This document shows positions 20,618-31,722 of a stretch of DNA of 64,000 bases, in pieces. The first letter of the stretch is position 1. Each line of letters starts with the position of its first letter. This DNA comes from Prorocentrum cordatum. Its lineage: Eukaryota > Sar > Dinophyceae > Prorocentrales > Prorocentraceae. The translations under genes and the position numbers were made by a program. The stretch is taken from contig CAUYUJ010006557.1 in assembly GCA_963575745.1 (NCBI GenBank), positions 635,501 through 699,500 on the forward strand, in the 5' to 3' direction. The notes beneath the pieces are model-generated. The model saw only the letters and a list, made by a program, of their open reading frames with translations, was not told the origin of the DNA and searched no databases.

Positions 20618-20639
20618 TTGAACTATGCTCAGGCAGTTG

Positions 20640-21080
20640 TATGATCTTCGAGGTCCGAAGGAAGACCCAAACGAGGCCCCGAGACCGCCCATCCTCGGGG
20701 GCGCGCATGCACGGACTAGCGATCCATGCATTTGGAGCGCGGTCGCCAAATCCATGGATCGGGGGAAATGCCCTTCCCAAAACGCGGCCGGCACCCCCTG
20801 GTCCGGCGGCGAAGATCCGCGACGTCCCATGGAAGCGGGACCCGTCGCTGATCCGTGCTTGCGATCGCCTGACCATCCAGTCCGCCCACGAGAACGGCCC
20901 ACCCTGCAGGGTCCCCTCGAGGACCCCACGCCGCCTCCGCCCGCTGCGCCTCCGCCCGTCGCACCCCGCGGCACGCGCGGCGGCCGCAAGAGGCGCGGAG
21001 CGGCTGCGGCGGGGACAGACCGCCGTGGCGTCAGCGGCAGGCGGCAAAGTGGGCACGGGCCGGCGGCGAGCGAGGGTCGG
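20640..21080. other. Unassigned GC-rich DNA
   Basis: No gene recognised; Pro- and Arg-rich open frames reflect composition. Confidence 0.35.
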
Positions 21081-21081
21081 C

Positions 21082-21216
21082 GGCGACGACAGGGGCGAAT
21101 AGCCCAGGGGCGGGCATTACTCGTATTCGCCCGGGAGCCTTGTCGAAGACATAGATCATCGGCGCACCTGAATGCATGTATTGGTCTCCCCTGGGCTAGT
21201 CGCCCCTGTCGTCGCC
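21082..21216. mobile_element. Inverted-repeat element with 29-bp termini
   Basis: Left arm 21082-21110 begins GGCGACGACAGGGGCGAA. The right arm 21188-21216 is its reverse complement with one mismatch in 29 bp. The interior is 77 bp. No target duplication identified. A single copy in this window, directly followed by a fold-back F3 element. Confidence 0.75.
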
Positions 21217-21218
21217 TC

Positions 21219-21394
21219 TGAGAGGGGGCATGCGAGAAGGAGAAGGCCTCCTCAGAAGAAGGCGGGGCTTCTCAGAAGCCCTCCGGCCTGCCGAGAAGTT
21301 TCGGGCGTATTCGGGGAAAGCTTCGAACACTTCTCAGAAGGCTGGAGGACTTCCGAGCCTTCTGAGGAGGCCCGCCCCTTCTCACTCCCCCCTT
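21219..21394. mobile_element. Fold-back element F3 (CTTCTCAGAAGG), copy 1
   Basis: Left end GAGAAGGAGAAGGCCTCCTC, right end GAGGAGGCCCGCCCCTTCTC then ACTCCCC: inverted termini. The interior is a series of TTCTCAGAAGCC and CTTCTGAGAAG palindromes. Other copies are at 40281-40396 and 61489-61660. Confidence 0.75.
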
Positions 21395-21455
21395 GCGCTG
21401 GCCGCCGAATGGTGCCGGCGGCAGGTGGCAAAGTGGACAGGGGAGCAGGCGGGAA

Positions 21456-21584
21456 CGTTCGGTCGTCCGCGCAGATTTTCTGGATTTGCGCTGGACCTCC
21501 CTGGCGGCGCCCCCATGGCGCGCTTCGCACGCCAAGGAAGGTGGTCCAGCGCGAATCAAACACATCCGTGCGGACCTTCAAAGG
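21456..21584. mobile_element. Fold-back MITE F1, copy 4
   Basis: Left GTCCGCGCAGATTTTCTGG then ATTTGCGCTGGACC; right GGTCCAGCGCGAATC then CGTGCGGACCTTCAAAG. Typical length (about 129 bp). Confidence 0.75.
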
Positions 21585-21865
21585 TTTATGCTTCTGGTTC
21601 GATTATTCTTCGAGAGGGGGGAATGAGGCTGATAATGATGAGGACAAGGACGGACTCAGGGCAGTAGACTAGCGGAAGGACCAGCAGCGATGGAAGAGGC
21701 AGCTGCAGCAACGGCGGCACTGGCGTGAAGTCGGGCATGTCCCTCTACAGGAGGCAAATTCAAAAATTGTCAAACATTGCCTGGGGACTATCTTTTGCGT
21801 ACTCTGGCGAACTGTTTGAGCATTTGTTTGGCTACTTGTTACTCTTCGCCCAAAGTCTGCCTGTA

Positions 21866-22040
21866 CACTCGACCAGGATAGTAAGGATGCGCGGTAAAGA
21901 TGCAAAGGCCTTGGAACGCCATGTTGACGTTTTCCGTGTGGAGCGCAGCAGAATGCCGAAGGGTAGCCTTGGATGCAAGAAGGGGAGGATGCAAGGGTAG
22001 CCTGGGAAAGTTGTCCCATCCTTACTATCATGGTTGACTG
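21866..22040. mobile_element. MITE F4 (GATAGTAAGGATG termini), copy 1
   Basis: GATAGTAAGGATG at 21877-21889 is the exact inverse of CATCCTTACTATC at 22017-22029. With mismatches the inverted repeat extends out to 21866 and 22040. The flanking dinucleotide is TA on both sides, as expected for Tc1/mariner-type insertion. Interior words GCAAAGGCCTTGGAACGCCA and GATGCAAGGGTAGCCT recur in the copy at 27911. Confidence 0.8.
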
Positions 22041-22318
22041 TAGGGGGACGCCCCCGACCTGACACTGGCGGCAGCAGAGGCGTCGCCGTTGAAGAACACC
22101 TGGACCGGGCCTCCCTCGACCGGCGTCACGAGCGCCGTGCTGTCCGGCTGGTGAGCGGCAGCGCTGCCCTCGGCGGGGCGGCGGGCAGGGCAGCGCCCGC
22201 GGAACCCATGCCCCACGCCTGCTGCCACCGCTGGCACGACGAGTCCGACATGGATGGAGGAGGAGGAGGAGGAGGAGGAGGAGGAGGAGGAGGGACGGGA
22301 GGTGGGAGGAGGAGGGGA
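22041..22318. other. Unassigned DNA with GGA tract
   Basis: No gene recognised; GGA microsatellite at about 22255-22292. Confidence 0.4.
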
Positions 22319-22540
22319 GAGCGTTCTTTTTATTCGGCGTTTCGACATTGGGCGGAAAGGGGGCGGAGGGGGGGGCTCTGGCGCTAGACCTGTGCTAAAT
22401 GCAACTGTTTGCAAGAGTGCTGCCTCTGGGGGACACTCCACCCGCTCGAAGCCGGCGCCAAAAGTAAGCCAAGATCTACTCCATGATGAGGGGGGGAACC
22501 GCGCCGATCGGCAAAACAATGAATGACAAAAGCGATCACA
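22319..22540 (+). repeat. Dispersed family S, copy 2
   Basis: TTCGGCGTTTCGACATTGGG, GCAACTGTTTGCAAGAG, GGGGGACACTCCACCCGC, GCCAAGATCTACTCCA, GATCGGCAAAACAATGAATG. The most diverged of the four in its central third. Confidence 0.75.
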
Positions 22541-22789
22541 AGTCCGACATGGATGGGCTCTAACTCGAGGGGCCGGCAATGCATTTGCGCTACACGTGCA
22601 CCCGTGCGTGCTGTGCTCACGATGCGTATACATCCGCCAGCGGGCCTCGAGGCACGAATTGGGGCGTCCTCCGGTCCTCAATGTTTCCCTGTTCTCTGTA
22701 CTCAGGACTGGGGGATTCTAATCTTTTAGGGGCTGGGGGCGTTCTCGCGCGCTCGTGGGCTCGGTCGCATGGATTCTCCAGTTTTCACG
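22541..22789. other. Unassigned DNA
   Basis: No gene or repeat recognised. Confidence 0.35.
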
Positions 22790-23356
22790 AAGCCCCAAGA
22801 CGGGGCTGGAGGGCCCCAACAAACGCCCAGGGGGCCTCCATGACATCCCAAGAGCGCTCCAAGACGCCCAAGATGGCCCCAAGACGGTCCAAGAGACCCC
22901 AAACAAAAACCCCTGAACGCTCCAAGAGGACCCCCAAGAGGGCCCAACGAGGCAAACATAATTGTTGTTTCTTCTGTTTTTGTTGAATGATTTTCGCGTT
23001 TTCGCTTTTCGGGCTTCCGAAGCTCTACGCTGCCCAGAGCCCCCAAAAGGGCTCATGAGGCGCTCAAGATCGCCCAAGAATGCCACAAGACGGCCGAACC
23101 GACAGTTCGAGCCTTCCGCCCCAAAAGGCCCAGGAGGCCCCACGAGGCCCCCAGAGTGCCCAAGAGGCCCCCAAGAGGCCCGAAATGGCCCCCAAGAGGT
23201 CCAAAAACAGGCCCCACGAGGTCCCCAAGCGGTCCCCAAGACGCCTCAAACTGTTTCCAGGAAGCCCCCGAGGGGTCTCCAACGATATCCAAACGAACAT
23301 CCACGAGGCCTCTAACCCACGATCCAGGCACCGTGGCGGAATGGGCCGAAGGCCAC
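22790..23356 (+). repeat. Modular repeat M, block 4 (complete A-B-C)
   Basis: Box A at 22951-23026 (CGCGTTTTCGCTTTTCGGGC then TTCCGAAGCTC), box B at 23091-23122 (CCGAACCGACAGTTCGAGCC then TTCCGCCCC), box C at 23281-23355 (GATATCCAAACGAACATCCA, then CACCGTGGCGGAATGGGCCG). Same order, orientation and roughly the same spacing as at 8.2-8.6 kb. It stops directly after box C, suggesting box C marks an edge. Confidence 0.85.
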
Positions 23357-24420
23357 CAGGTACATCAATAAACACATGCGCACGTATGTTCCCTATCAAT
23401 GCTTGCGCAGACTGGAACGGACTTGGCTATTCAAAAATAGGACGAGAAGAATATATTGACAGAGTGTGCTATTGATACGTTCAGGAGATTCCGAGATTTA
23501 TGACAGCCTTCGCGCGGGGTGCAATTTGCGCCGGGTATTGTCTACTCTGGCAATCGTCGCTGGTCGGTCACCCATTCGCAATCGAATGGTCGCCCGTAAG
23601 GGGCTACTTGGCAACTGCTGACCCCCATTTTCGTTGCCGAGCGCGGGGGGGACGGTGGCGCACCGTCCCATCGCCCGCCGCCGCGCACCGCGCGCCTCGA
23701 AGGATTCCCGAAGACCTGGCAAGACAAATCATGCGCGACTCTGGAAAATTCTCTGGGGGTAAAAATGAACAAATCTGGGAACATGTTTGCACATGTCCGG
23801 CCTACTTTCCGAAATATGTCAGAACCGTGTTTGGAAATTTCTGGGATCGATTTTGAAAAATTCCAGAATCAATTTTGAAAAATTCCGGATTTCAGAATTA
23901 TTCAGATGTCCTGCGCGGCGGGCGCATTCCACCCCTCAAAACTTTTTTTGTTTTGAAAATTGCTGGGCTCCTTTTTTGAAAAATTCCCGAAACGCTTGCG
24001 CAAAAAAAAAGCGGAAACATTTGCTGACACATTCTGTAATCCAGAAAGAATGTCCGGGCGGTCCGACGGGCGCGGCCGGCTGATTCACGCGCCGCGCCGC
24101 GCGCGATTGGGCGCAGCGCGCGCCGCGCGTTGCGCCCGCGAACAGCACTCGAAGGGGCCACCTCGAAAACAGCGCCACGGCAGCTGCGACTCGCGGACCC
24201 CCCAAGAGCAACACAGCCTGCATCTTGGAATCTTCGAGGGCGCGCCGATGCGCAAAAAATGCACCGCGAACATCACGCAAAGAACCTGCGCGACGGAACG
24301 CGCTCGACCATTCGTCCCTGAAGCCCGCGCGGAAGAACAGGAAACCCTGAAAACCTGGAAACTATCAATATCGATACTTCACACACCTCTGAAAAAAGTG
24401 GATGGCCCCGGATGATTCCC
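23357..24420. other. Unassigned AT-richer DNA with a small tandem repeat
   Basis: ATTTTGAAAAATTCC recurs at about 23848 and 23872, with related GAAAATTC words nearby. The rest shows no recognisable gene. Confidence 0.45.
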
Positions 24421-25985
24421 TCGTGAACGCCCGTGGGCGCCTCATCATGGCCACCCCGTGCGCTGTCTGCGATTTGTGTGTTGTCGCCCAGAAAGCGTAC
24501 GTGGGCGCCGCGCCGGGGGGCGCCCCATGCGCCGACCGGGTTCTCAGGGATTTCGCCCAGTGGGCGCCCGCGGGCAACTCGTCGGCACCCTTTGCGCTGG
24601 CCGGCGCTTCTGGCTACAAGTTTCAGATTCTTGTACCCGAGGAAATTGAAGAATTATACCCCCCAAGTGAAGGTTGGGGTCATCCTCTATGTATTTTCAA
24701 TGCGTGCTTCAATGTATGGTTCACGATCTGCGATCCTGGATGTCAGAAGTGATAAATCCAAACCTGCCCAATATCGAGTCACCCGTTCATACATGGCGGA
24801 AAATACGATTCCGTGAGAATGGAAAGCTGGCCAACCACGACCAAGCACCCTTGCATATTTCACCAACAAGGTTCCAGACTGCTGCGCACGCACACTCGCA
24901 AAAATCCACAGAAACGAAGCAAGCTTTGCCTTCGGTCAAATGAGACCATGCGGGCCAAACGCGCGCGCATGTCGAAAACACCACATCATCGCGCACCCGC
25001 CAACTCTTGCAAATTTCCGCGCGCGCACGTGGAAATCCGTAACACTTCGGCGTTTTAACTATGTCAACGCCATGGTGTTCGGACGCATGTGAAACCCCAA
25101 CCGTTTTCCTCCAAACCATGCTTGCACTGAAAAATTCTTGCTCGAATTATCTTACGGTGAGCCGAGATTTTGCCGGGTGGCCGCCCGTTGCCGCGTGTGG
25201 GTGCCTCGTGGGGGCACCGTATCCTGGGTAAGGTACGTCACCTCGCCACACTGCTCTCCGCTGCCGCCCGTGGGCGTCTCGACGGCTGCATAGGTGTGCA
25301 ATGGTCTCGCCAGGCTGCCGTCCGTGACTGGTCGCGGGCGCGCTTACACCACATAGTTCGCATCACCACACAGCGTGCACAACATAGCAACAGCCGCGTA
25401 GTGTGCTCTGTCCCAGAAAGAACTGGAATCGCCTCCCCCCCCTCACGGCCGCAGCTTGGAGTACTGGCGCCCGGCACCCCGTGCACGCATGCGCTCTTCA
25501 TCTCGCATGTCAAATAAAGCATACGCAAGAGGCTGGTATCGACGCCCTCTGTCATCCATGCCAGATTATAGCATGCGGCACGCACGTGTTGATCAGAGTG
25601 AAGGGGCCGAATACTCATTCAACGTCCCTGGGTGCGTGGCTGAAGCGGGGTTCCGTGGTGCGGATTATTGTTGCGCTGTTGTTGTGTTGTTGCTGTTGTT
25701 GTCGGCCTGGCCCGCGACCTTGCCCAGAAAGCACCCGCGATCCGCCGGCGACCCACAGGGGGCAGAACGGTCATTCACTGTCCCTAGGTGTTTGCTGCGT
25801 TGTTGTTCTGTGGTTGCTGAGTTTAAACTCTAAAAAAAATCATTATTAATCCACCTTTCCTGGTGACCATTTTGTTTTTCAATCGAGTGCTCCTCCAAGG
25901 GTTCGCAATTGGATTTATACAAAAAGACAATGGTCACCAAAGTGGGCCCGTGGCCCCCGGGTTACAACAAAAACGGCTCCCGCCT
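24421..25985. other. Unassigned DNA
   Basis: No gene family recognised on either strand. Short TTG/TGC-rich microsatellite at about 25667-25700. Confidence 0.35.
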
Positions 25986-26170
25986 TGCACTTCCTCGCCA
26001 AGTATTTCGAAATCGCGCTCTCGCGCGGAAGTTCCTCGCAATTCATGCAGGAATCGCGCTCTCGCGTGGGACGTCCTCGCAATCTATCCAAACGCCGCGC
26101 CCTCGACGCTCAGGAATCGCGTTTTCGCGTTGGTTTTTTTCGCGAATCACTTGTGAGTCGGGCTATCGTT
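25986..26170. repeat. Degenerate tandem repeat, ~60-bp unit
   Basis: AATCGCGCTCTCGCG followed by TTCCTCGCAATTCATGC, then AATCGCGCTCTCGCG and TCCTCGCAATCTATCC, then AATCGCGTTTTCGCG and TTCGCGAATCAC. Three units; a related unit lies at about 13625-13685. Confidence 0.6.
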
Positions 26171-27269
26171 CGAAACCTCCTCGCGACTCACGTCATATTT
26201 TCGTTTCAACAATCCGCTTGCTCGACCTGGCCACTTGGGCCCGCCTTCCCAACCGGCCCGTACGGGTCGACCCGCCCGATCAGCCCGTCCGGTTGTGCCA
26301 CTTAACCTCCCCTCCTGCGGATCCCGTGCTCCATCCTTCTACTCCCTTCCCCTTTCATCCGTCCTCTCTTCTCCTGTTTGAAGGGCCGGCAGGTAAGAAA
26401 GATCTACCCTAAGGAGGGCACGATCGAAGACAAAGAGGCGGGTATCGAGGGTTTGGGATATACGCGTTGAATGGTCCGCGAGTAGGTGAGCGCGAACAGA
26501 CTTACCTGCTCGACAATTGTTGTTGGCGCCGTCGTGCGTGCAGTAAATGCGTTATGAACTCTACCATTCCGTTGCCCGACAATTCCCGCACCCATTTGGC
26601 AGAGTGTGGAATGGTGTGGTCCGCAGCCCTTGCAGTCAGAGGACCATTTGTTGTTAGTGAAGTGCCAGCTGGGATATTACTGTTATCGGGGGTGTTTCAA
26701 GAGAAATGCAATGGTCCCTCTCTCCTCCCCAATATTACCCAAATGGTCTCTCCCCCTGCTCTTCTTCCGGATTCTATCTTTCTCGACCGCGCTCGCGCGC
26801 ACACGGACACACGCGGGCGTGCCCACCCACGCACGCACGCGCACGCTCGCGCACCCGCGTACAACCACCCGCCCCCGTCCACCCACCCACGTGCACACAC
26901 GCGGCGCCGCGGCACAGGTACCAGGTTGTGCGAGCAACGGGCCCCGTGTGAGAGCGAGTCGTGAATACAGTGCTGGCAGCCGTGCCCCCACCCCCGCCGT
27001 CCCTTGCACATTTCCCCCATCATAGCTACCCGCCGCCGTGCCTGCAAGGAGTGCGCATATTAGAATACTTGCCCGTTGCCTGGCAACGTGTCTTTACTGC
27101 TGCCTGGGGCCCCCTCCTCGACGCATTGATCCGCACCCCCCCTCTGCAAACCAGATTGCGGGGCATGTCCCGCAACAAAAGCGCAATACAATCAAGGGGC
27201 CGAAAACCCACCCCCCCTCCCCCCAGCTCGGGAGCGAAGCATGCCCCCCGAGGGAAGTCGAACCAGGCC
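26171..27269. other. Unassigned DNA with CA/CG-rich stretch
   Basis: About 26795-26910 is rich in CACGCGCAC-like words. No gene recognised. Confidence 0.4.
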
Positions 27270-27525
27270 CCCCCCCGACGGCGCCTAAGAGGCACCAAGA
27301 TCTCCGAAAAGAACCCAAGTGCCCCCCCAAACCCACGATGGCCTGGTTCCAAGAGGCTCCCAATACACACCAAGATGCTCTAAAGACCGCCAAGAGCGCA
27401 CCATCACGTCCCAAACGGCCCCCACGAGACGCCAGGAGGCTTCCAATACGCCCCAAGAGGGTCCCCAGCAGACCCCGAGGGACATCCCAAGAGACACCGA
27501 AAGGCATCCAAGAAGCCTGTGGCCT
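27270..27525 (+). repeat. Modular repeat M, diverged block 5
   Basis: Plus-orientation filler of CCAAGANGC type. Boxes A and B are not recognisable. The words GGCACGGTGGCGGAGTGTGC at about 27889 resemble the end of box C, 370 bp downstream. Confidence 0.55.
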
Positions 27526-27910
27526 CCCCGCGCTCTCCCAACAATGCCACGCTCCCCTGAGAAAGGCAGCTCCGCTGGGCATCGCGGACATCGTTCCTGG
27601 CGGGTTGGTGGGAATACTTTTCTATTCGCGAGCGCAAGCGGACGGGCCGCGCGCCGTCCAACGCTACAGCTAACAAGCAGGAGCCTAAATTGCACACGAG
27701 AGAGTAAAACAAAGACAACAAGAGAACAGCGGGAGGTGAGACTAGCCAGGGCGGGCCGCGCGGCGCTCACAGAGGGGGTGCCATCGGCAGCTAGCAGCCG
27801 CCGGAGGTGCACGCCAAAGTCGGCTGGTAGGGGATACGCGAAGAACTGAGAAATCAAACTCTCTCCTGCACCCTGTTGCGCAGGCACGGTGGCGGAGTGT
27901 GCCGCAGGTG
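27526..27910. other. Unassigned DNA
   Basis: No gene recognised; a box C-like end at about 27889-27905. Confidence 0.35.
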
Positions 27911-28069
27911 CAGCCAACCCGTATAATAAGGACGCACGATTAGGATGCAAGGGCCTTGGAAGGCCATGTCGACACTCTGCGAGCGGGGCGCGGCCAGCGA
28001 CAGCGGTCAAAGGGAAGGATGCAAGGGCAACCTTTGGAAGTCGTTCATCCTTACTGCGCGGGTTGACTG
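27911..28069. mobile_element. MITE F4, copy 2
   Basis: Left end CAGCCAACCCGTATAATAAG, right end CATCCTTACTGCGCGGGTTG then ACTG, an imperfect inverted repeat of about 24 bp. Interior GCAAGGGCCTTGGAAGGCCA and GATGCAAGGGCAACCT match copy 1 at 21866. No TA duplication is visible here. Confidence 0.7.
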
Positions 28070-28250
28070 CATCTTTAAAGTCCCAAGCAGGGTGCCGCTC
28101 AAGCACCCAACTTCACAGGAGACAACGCTGCAACACAGCAGGCCACGGCGTGCGCGCCAGCGTCCAGCGTGCGCGAGGGACCCCGCTCCAGCAGCCCACG
28201 GTGTGAGCTCTCCGGCACCAGCTGGTTATCAGGGCGCGAGCGCTCCAGCA

Positions 28251-28406
28251 GGCCACGGCAGGGCTGGACCTAAACGTTGTTTTTCGTTTTGTGCTCGTAT
28301 TGTTTTTCGTGTTGCTCTACCCGTGTTCCAGTGCCTCCCTCCCAAAACGAAAGACGAGGCACAGCCGAAGTCCAGCCAAACAGCGAGGTCCAACCCTGGG
28401 CCACGT
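28251..28406. mobile_element. hAT-type MITE F6, copy 1, with near-perfect 8-bp TSD
   Basis: Element 28259-28398 (140 bp) starts CAGGGCTGGACCTAAACG and ends CGAGGTCCAACCCTG. It is flanked by GGCCACGG (28251-28258) and GGCCACGT (28399-28406), 7 of 8 identical. Terminal CAGGG and an 8-bp target-site duplication are hallmarks of the hAT superfamily. No transposase; mobilised in trans if at all. The right terminus is more decayed than in the 33.2 kb copy. Confidence 0.8.
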
Positions 28407-28488
28407 CATACGCTCCAGCACTGCATCCAGTGCCGAGCGCAGGCGTTCGGACCTCGGCCGAAGCTGAGGCGGACGCAGTCACCTGGTG

Positions 28489-28708
28489 ATCGTCTTCTCA
28501 TTCGGCGTCTCGACATTCGGCGGGAGGGGGGGGGTCTGGCTCCGGACATCTGCTTAGTGCGACTCTTTGCAACAGGGCGTCCATCATGGGGGAGACTCCG
28601 CATGCCCGAAACAGGCGCCAACAACAGCTAAGATCTACTCCAGGGGGGGGAAGGGGGGGTGAGAGGGCCAGCGCCAATCGTCAAAACAATGGCCAGAAAA
28701 CGACGACC
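28489..28708 (+). repeat. Dispersed family S, copy 3
   Basis: TTCGGCGTCTCGACATTCGG, TTAGTGCGACTCTTTGCAAC, GGGGGAGACTCCGCATGC, GCTAAGATCTACTCCA, CAAAACAATGGCC, AAACGACGACC. The closest relative by eye is copy 1 at 17.7 kb. Confidence 0.8.
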
Positions 28709-29656
28709 TGGTCGAAGACATCACTCGCAACATATCGCACTGACTTTAGTAACTCGCGAGAACAATTGGCGGTTGAGAAGACGATTCAAGACGCCTCGCC
28801 GAGCTGCGGGGCATCGAACTGTCGACCGACTGAAGATAAGCATTACTCCTTTGCCGTTTGCACTGCTTTCTGGACCCAGTCAGCCCCCAGGTCGATTTGG
28901 CCCAACCATTCAGCTTCTTTGTAGGATGGGGGGGGGGGTGGTGGGGGGTGGGGGTGATCGAATCGTCGAAATGGACAGAAATGCAAATCGCCCCATCTTA
29001 GTGCACTTTGAAGCCTGAGTCAGGCTTGCAGCATGGAGGAGACTTTGCCCTTGCCCAGGCGCAGGAGAAGCGCTCCCGGACCAAAGGGAGCACCTCGACC
29101 ATGCAATGTGATATGTGAAGACGCCGAGGCTGCCTGGGAGAAGCAAGAGGACGCGGAGGAGGAAAGGAGGATGAAGCGACGGCGAACGACAGAACTGGAA
29201 CGGAACGGGCCGATCGCGATCCAAAGCCTTGGCTCCTGAGTGGTGGCGCTGGGGTGCCCGCTGAACAGAATCATGGAAATCGCTGGGGGGACGGCCTCTG
29301 GCCCAAAGCAGGACCGCCTGAAACGGGAAGATCCATGGCGGCGCCGAACGACAGAAAATGCGGAGGGGCAACAGGGAGCGAAAATGCGCATGCGCCCAAC
29401 CACGCACTCGAATACGACCCCACCCACTCCACGAGGCCAGCCTCGCCTTACGAGCGGTCGCGCAGCACCGTCTTTCGAAACCCAAGAACAATTGTGGTGC
29501 ACGTACGTACGGTGGGTTCGCCTCGTGTCAACCGGCGGCGACCCGCCAACGGCGCTCCATGTTGAACGCCGCGGGCGACCCAGAATCGTTCGATGTGGAA
29601 AGATTTAAACGTTTCGGAAACGGCCGATCGTTCAAGGTTGAACGATCCTCGCGGTG
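28709..29656. other. Unassigned DNA
   Basis: No gene recognised. Around 29625-29648, CCGATCGTTCAAGGTTGAAC matches the terminus of the small inverted-repeat element at 31723. Confidence 0.4.
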
Positions 29657-29756
29657 TCAGAGACCAACGCGGGAAGTCGGCACTACACGAACCTGACGTA
29701 CATTCTTCCCTCCTGGGGCCAAGGGGGGGGGGCAGCGACGCGAGAGAGAGGGCCGC

Positions 29757-29884
29757 CCCGCAGCAGGCTTCTCCTTGAGGTTCTGGAGCTTGCGCGTCAC
29801 GAACGCGGACGGGTTTTTCACGGCTGGCCCGATGGCCGAGATGACATCCATGGCGTCCTGCTCCGAGGCCTGCGCGGCTGACGC
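29757..29884 (-). CDS. NPSAFVTR exon, copy 2 (partial gene)
   Basis: On the minus strand the segment encodes a short acidic lead-in (SEQDAMDVISAIG), then GPAVKNPSAFVTRKLQNLK. It aligns with the 54.2 kb copy over about 28 residues with only conservative changes, while the surrounding DNA is unrelated. That pattern is expected of a protein-coding exon. A CAG acceptor-like site directly precedes the conserved part (CGCGCAG, then GCCTCGG), as in the 54.2 kb copy. The frame stays open to 29657, but the Arg- and Pro-rich tail is probably intronic. I remember similar NPSAFV-type peptides from dinoflagellate proteins, some with RNA-binding or zinc-finger domains; that is from memory and untested. Function unknown. 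Confidence 0.6.
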
Positions 29885-29894
29885 AGTCGGGTCT

Positions 29895-29990
29895 TCTCCT
29901 CCTCCTCATCCTCTTCCTCCTGCCCCTCCCCCTCCTCCTCCTGCCCTTCCTCCTCTTCCTCCTCCTCATCCTCCCTCCTCCTTAGGAGGT
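29895..29990. repeat. CCT microsatellite
   Basis: (CCT)n and (TCC)n with interruptions, immediately upstream (minus-strand sense) of the NPSAFV exon. Confidence 0.85.
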
Positions 29991-30386
29991 CCTGCACAGC
30001 GTCCTCACCTACGCGGCATCAGATCGGGGCCTTTTAGGCGTCACAGAGAGGTGGCTGTGCCGGGGACCGCTGACCACACATACCATCCACCAATACCAGG
30101 TGCCAACAACGGTCCCTGTTCAGACTCTGGGACCAGCACCGCAACACAAGGATGGGAGAGCCCATGTGCCCACCTGATTCGGCATGGTTATGCCTACCAT
30201 CAAGGATATGCACAGTACACTGCGATCCTGCAGTCACTGTGCTACCAGAAAGAACGCCGAACAAGAAACCCAGGGGCTGGCCACGGCGAGCCGCGGCCAC
30301 GACCAGAATCCCCCAGCCCAGTCCGAGGAAGAACCTCAAGTAGGGCTCCCTATTGGGCCACGATATCGTCCGGAGAACGAATATTC
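29991..30386. other. Unassigned DNA
   Basis: No gene recognised. Confidence 0.35.
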
Positions 30387-30628
30387 GGGCCCTGGCGCTG
30401 GGGCCTTCGGTGTCCCTGTGGGGGCAGGCTACGAAACGTAGAAGGGGTGCGCCGGAATGGTGAGGACAAGCCCATGCGGGCCCTGGCACTGGAGCCTTCG
30501 ATGGAGCCCCCTCTGGGGCCACGAAGCGTGTAGAGGGTGCGCCGAAAAGGTTTGAAGAAGGCATGCGGGCCTTGGCGATGGGGCCTTATGGGGCCTCGGA
30601 GCGTGTGAGGAGTGTGCCGACATGACGA
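30387..30628. repeat. ~90-bp tandem repeat, three units
   Basis: CGGGCCCTGGCGCTGGGGCC, CGGGCCCTGGCACTGGAGCC and CGGGCCTTGGCGATGGGGCC start three units at about 30387, 30477 and 30567. Each contains AGGGTGCGCCG- or AGTGTGCCG-like words and ends near ATG. The third unit is shorter. Confidence 0.75.
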
Positions 30629-30745
30629 TGGTGGTAACAGTGATGATGGTGATGGCGAGGGTGATGATGGTGATGATCATGGTCATGATGATGGATGCAT
30701 GCATCAATGAATGAATGGTGATGGTGGTGGTGATGATGAGGAGCG
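30620..30745. repeat. GAT-rich microsatellite
   Basis: (GATGGT)n and (GAT)n with a central ATGCATGCAT. Confidence 0.85.
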
Positions 30746-31680
30746 CAGTGAGAACTCGCGGAGGACAGAAGCGAGAGAAGGGAAGAAGGGGAGGAAGACG
30801 GGGAGGCCGAAGGAAAGACGCGGGGCGATGCGTTGTCAAAACGAGGGCCCAACACCGAAAAGTGGTTGGGAAAAACCGTGTCGAGCCATACACCCTGAAC
30901 CTGGCCCCAACCCCTCCTGCTGGCCAGAACCTGTCCTGGGCCACCTCAGATCCCCGCCCGACTCCAATGATTGCTCCTCTTCCTCCTCCTGTCGTCGGCC
31001 TCGGGGTCGCGGCGCGCGGGAACCCCGGCATGTTGCGCACGGTAGCGCCGCACAGGCAATCCGACGCGGGCCCGGCATCTTGGCGATCCGCTGGACCGCC
31101 CTTTCGAGGGTTCAAGGTCAGCGTTGACACAGTTCTTCCTACCATTTTCTGTTGTTCGTTGACATCCTGGTATTGGTTCTGCATCCTGAATTCCTTTTCC
31201 ACGTTTGGCACACTCGACCGTCAAGGCTGTAGCGTCCGTGTGAAGAAAAACGAGTGCCAAGTCAGGCCCGTAGGACAACATATTACGCCTGGCGGGCGTA
31301 GCTGAAATCGATATAGGCGCAAGAGGCGAGTAGAAAGACAGCGGGCCCAGAAGGGCACAGAGTACACGCAAGCCAGGCCGTGTGAGAGAAGAGGAGAGAC
31401 GAACGAGATCGAAATCGACGTAATTACAAGGAGAAGCCGAACCAGAAGGATTGACCTACACGTGCTTCCTCCCTCCTTCTTTTCCTCCTCCCCCTCATCA
31501 TCCCTCCGGCCGCACCGCGCCCCCGTGGGCGGGGCGGCGCGACGGGCGCGGCCTTCAGCAGGAAGTCGCCGCTGGCGTCGTCCAGCACGCCCCAGGACTG
31601 CCGGGGCCCGCGGCTCGCTTGGCGCCGGGGAGGCGTACAAAGGGTTCGTGCGGCGTCGGCGCGCGCAAAGGTCTGTGACA
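30746..31680. other. Unassigned DNA
   Basis: No gene family recognised; several frames are open on both strands through compositional bias. Confidence 0.35.
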
Positions 31681-31722
31681 CCGCATCGACCGTTCAATCT
31701 TGAATCGATCGCGGCCCCGATC

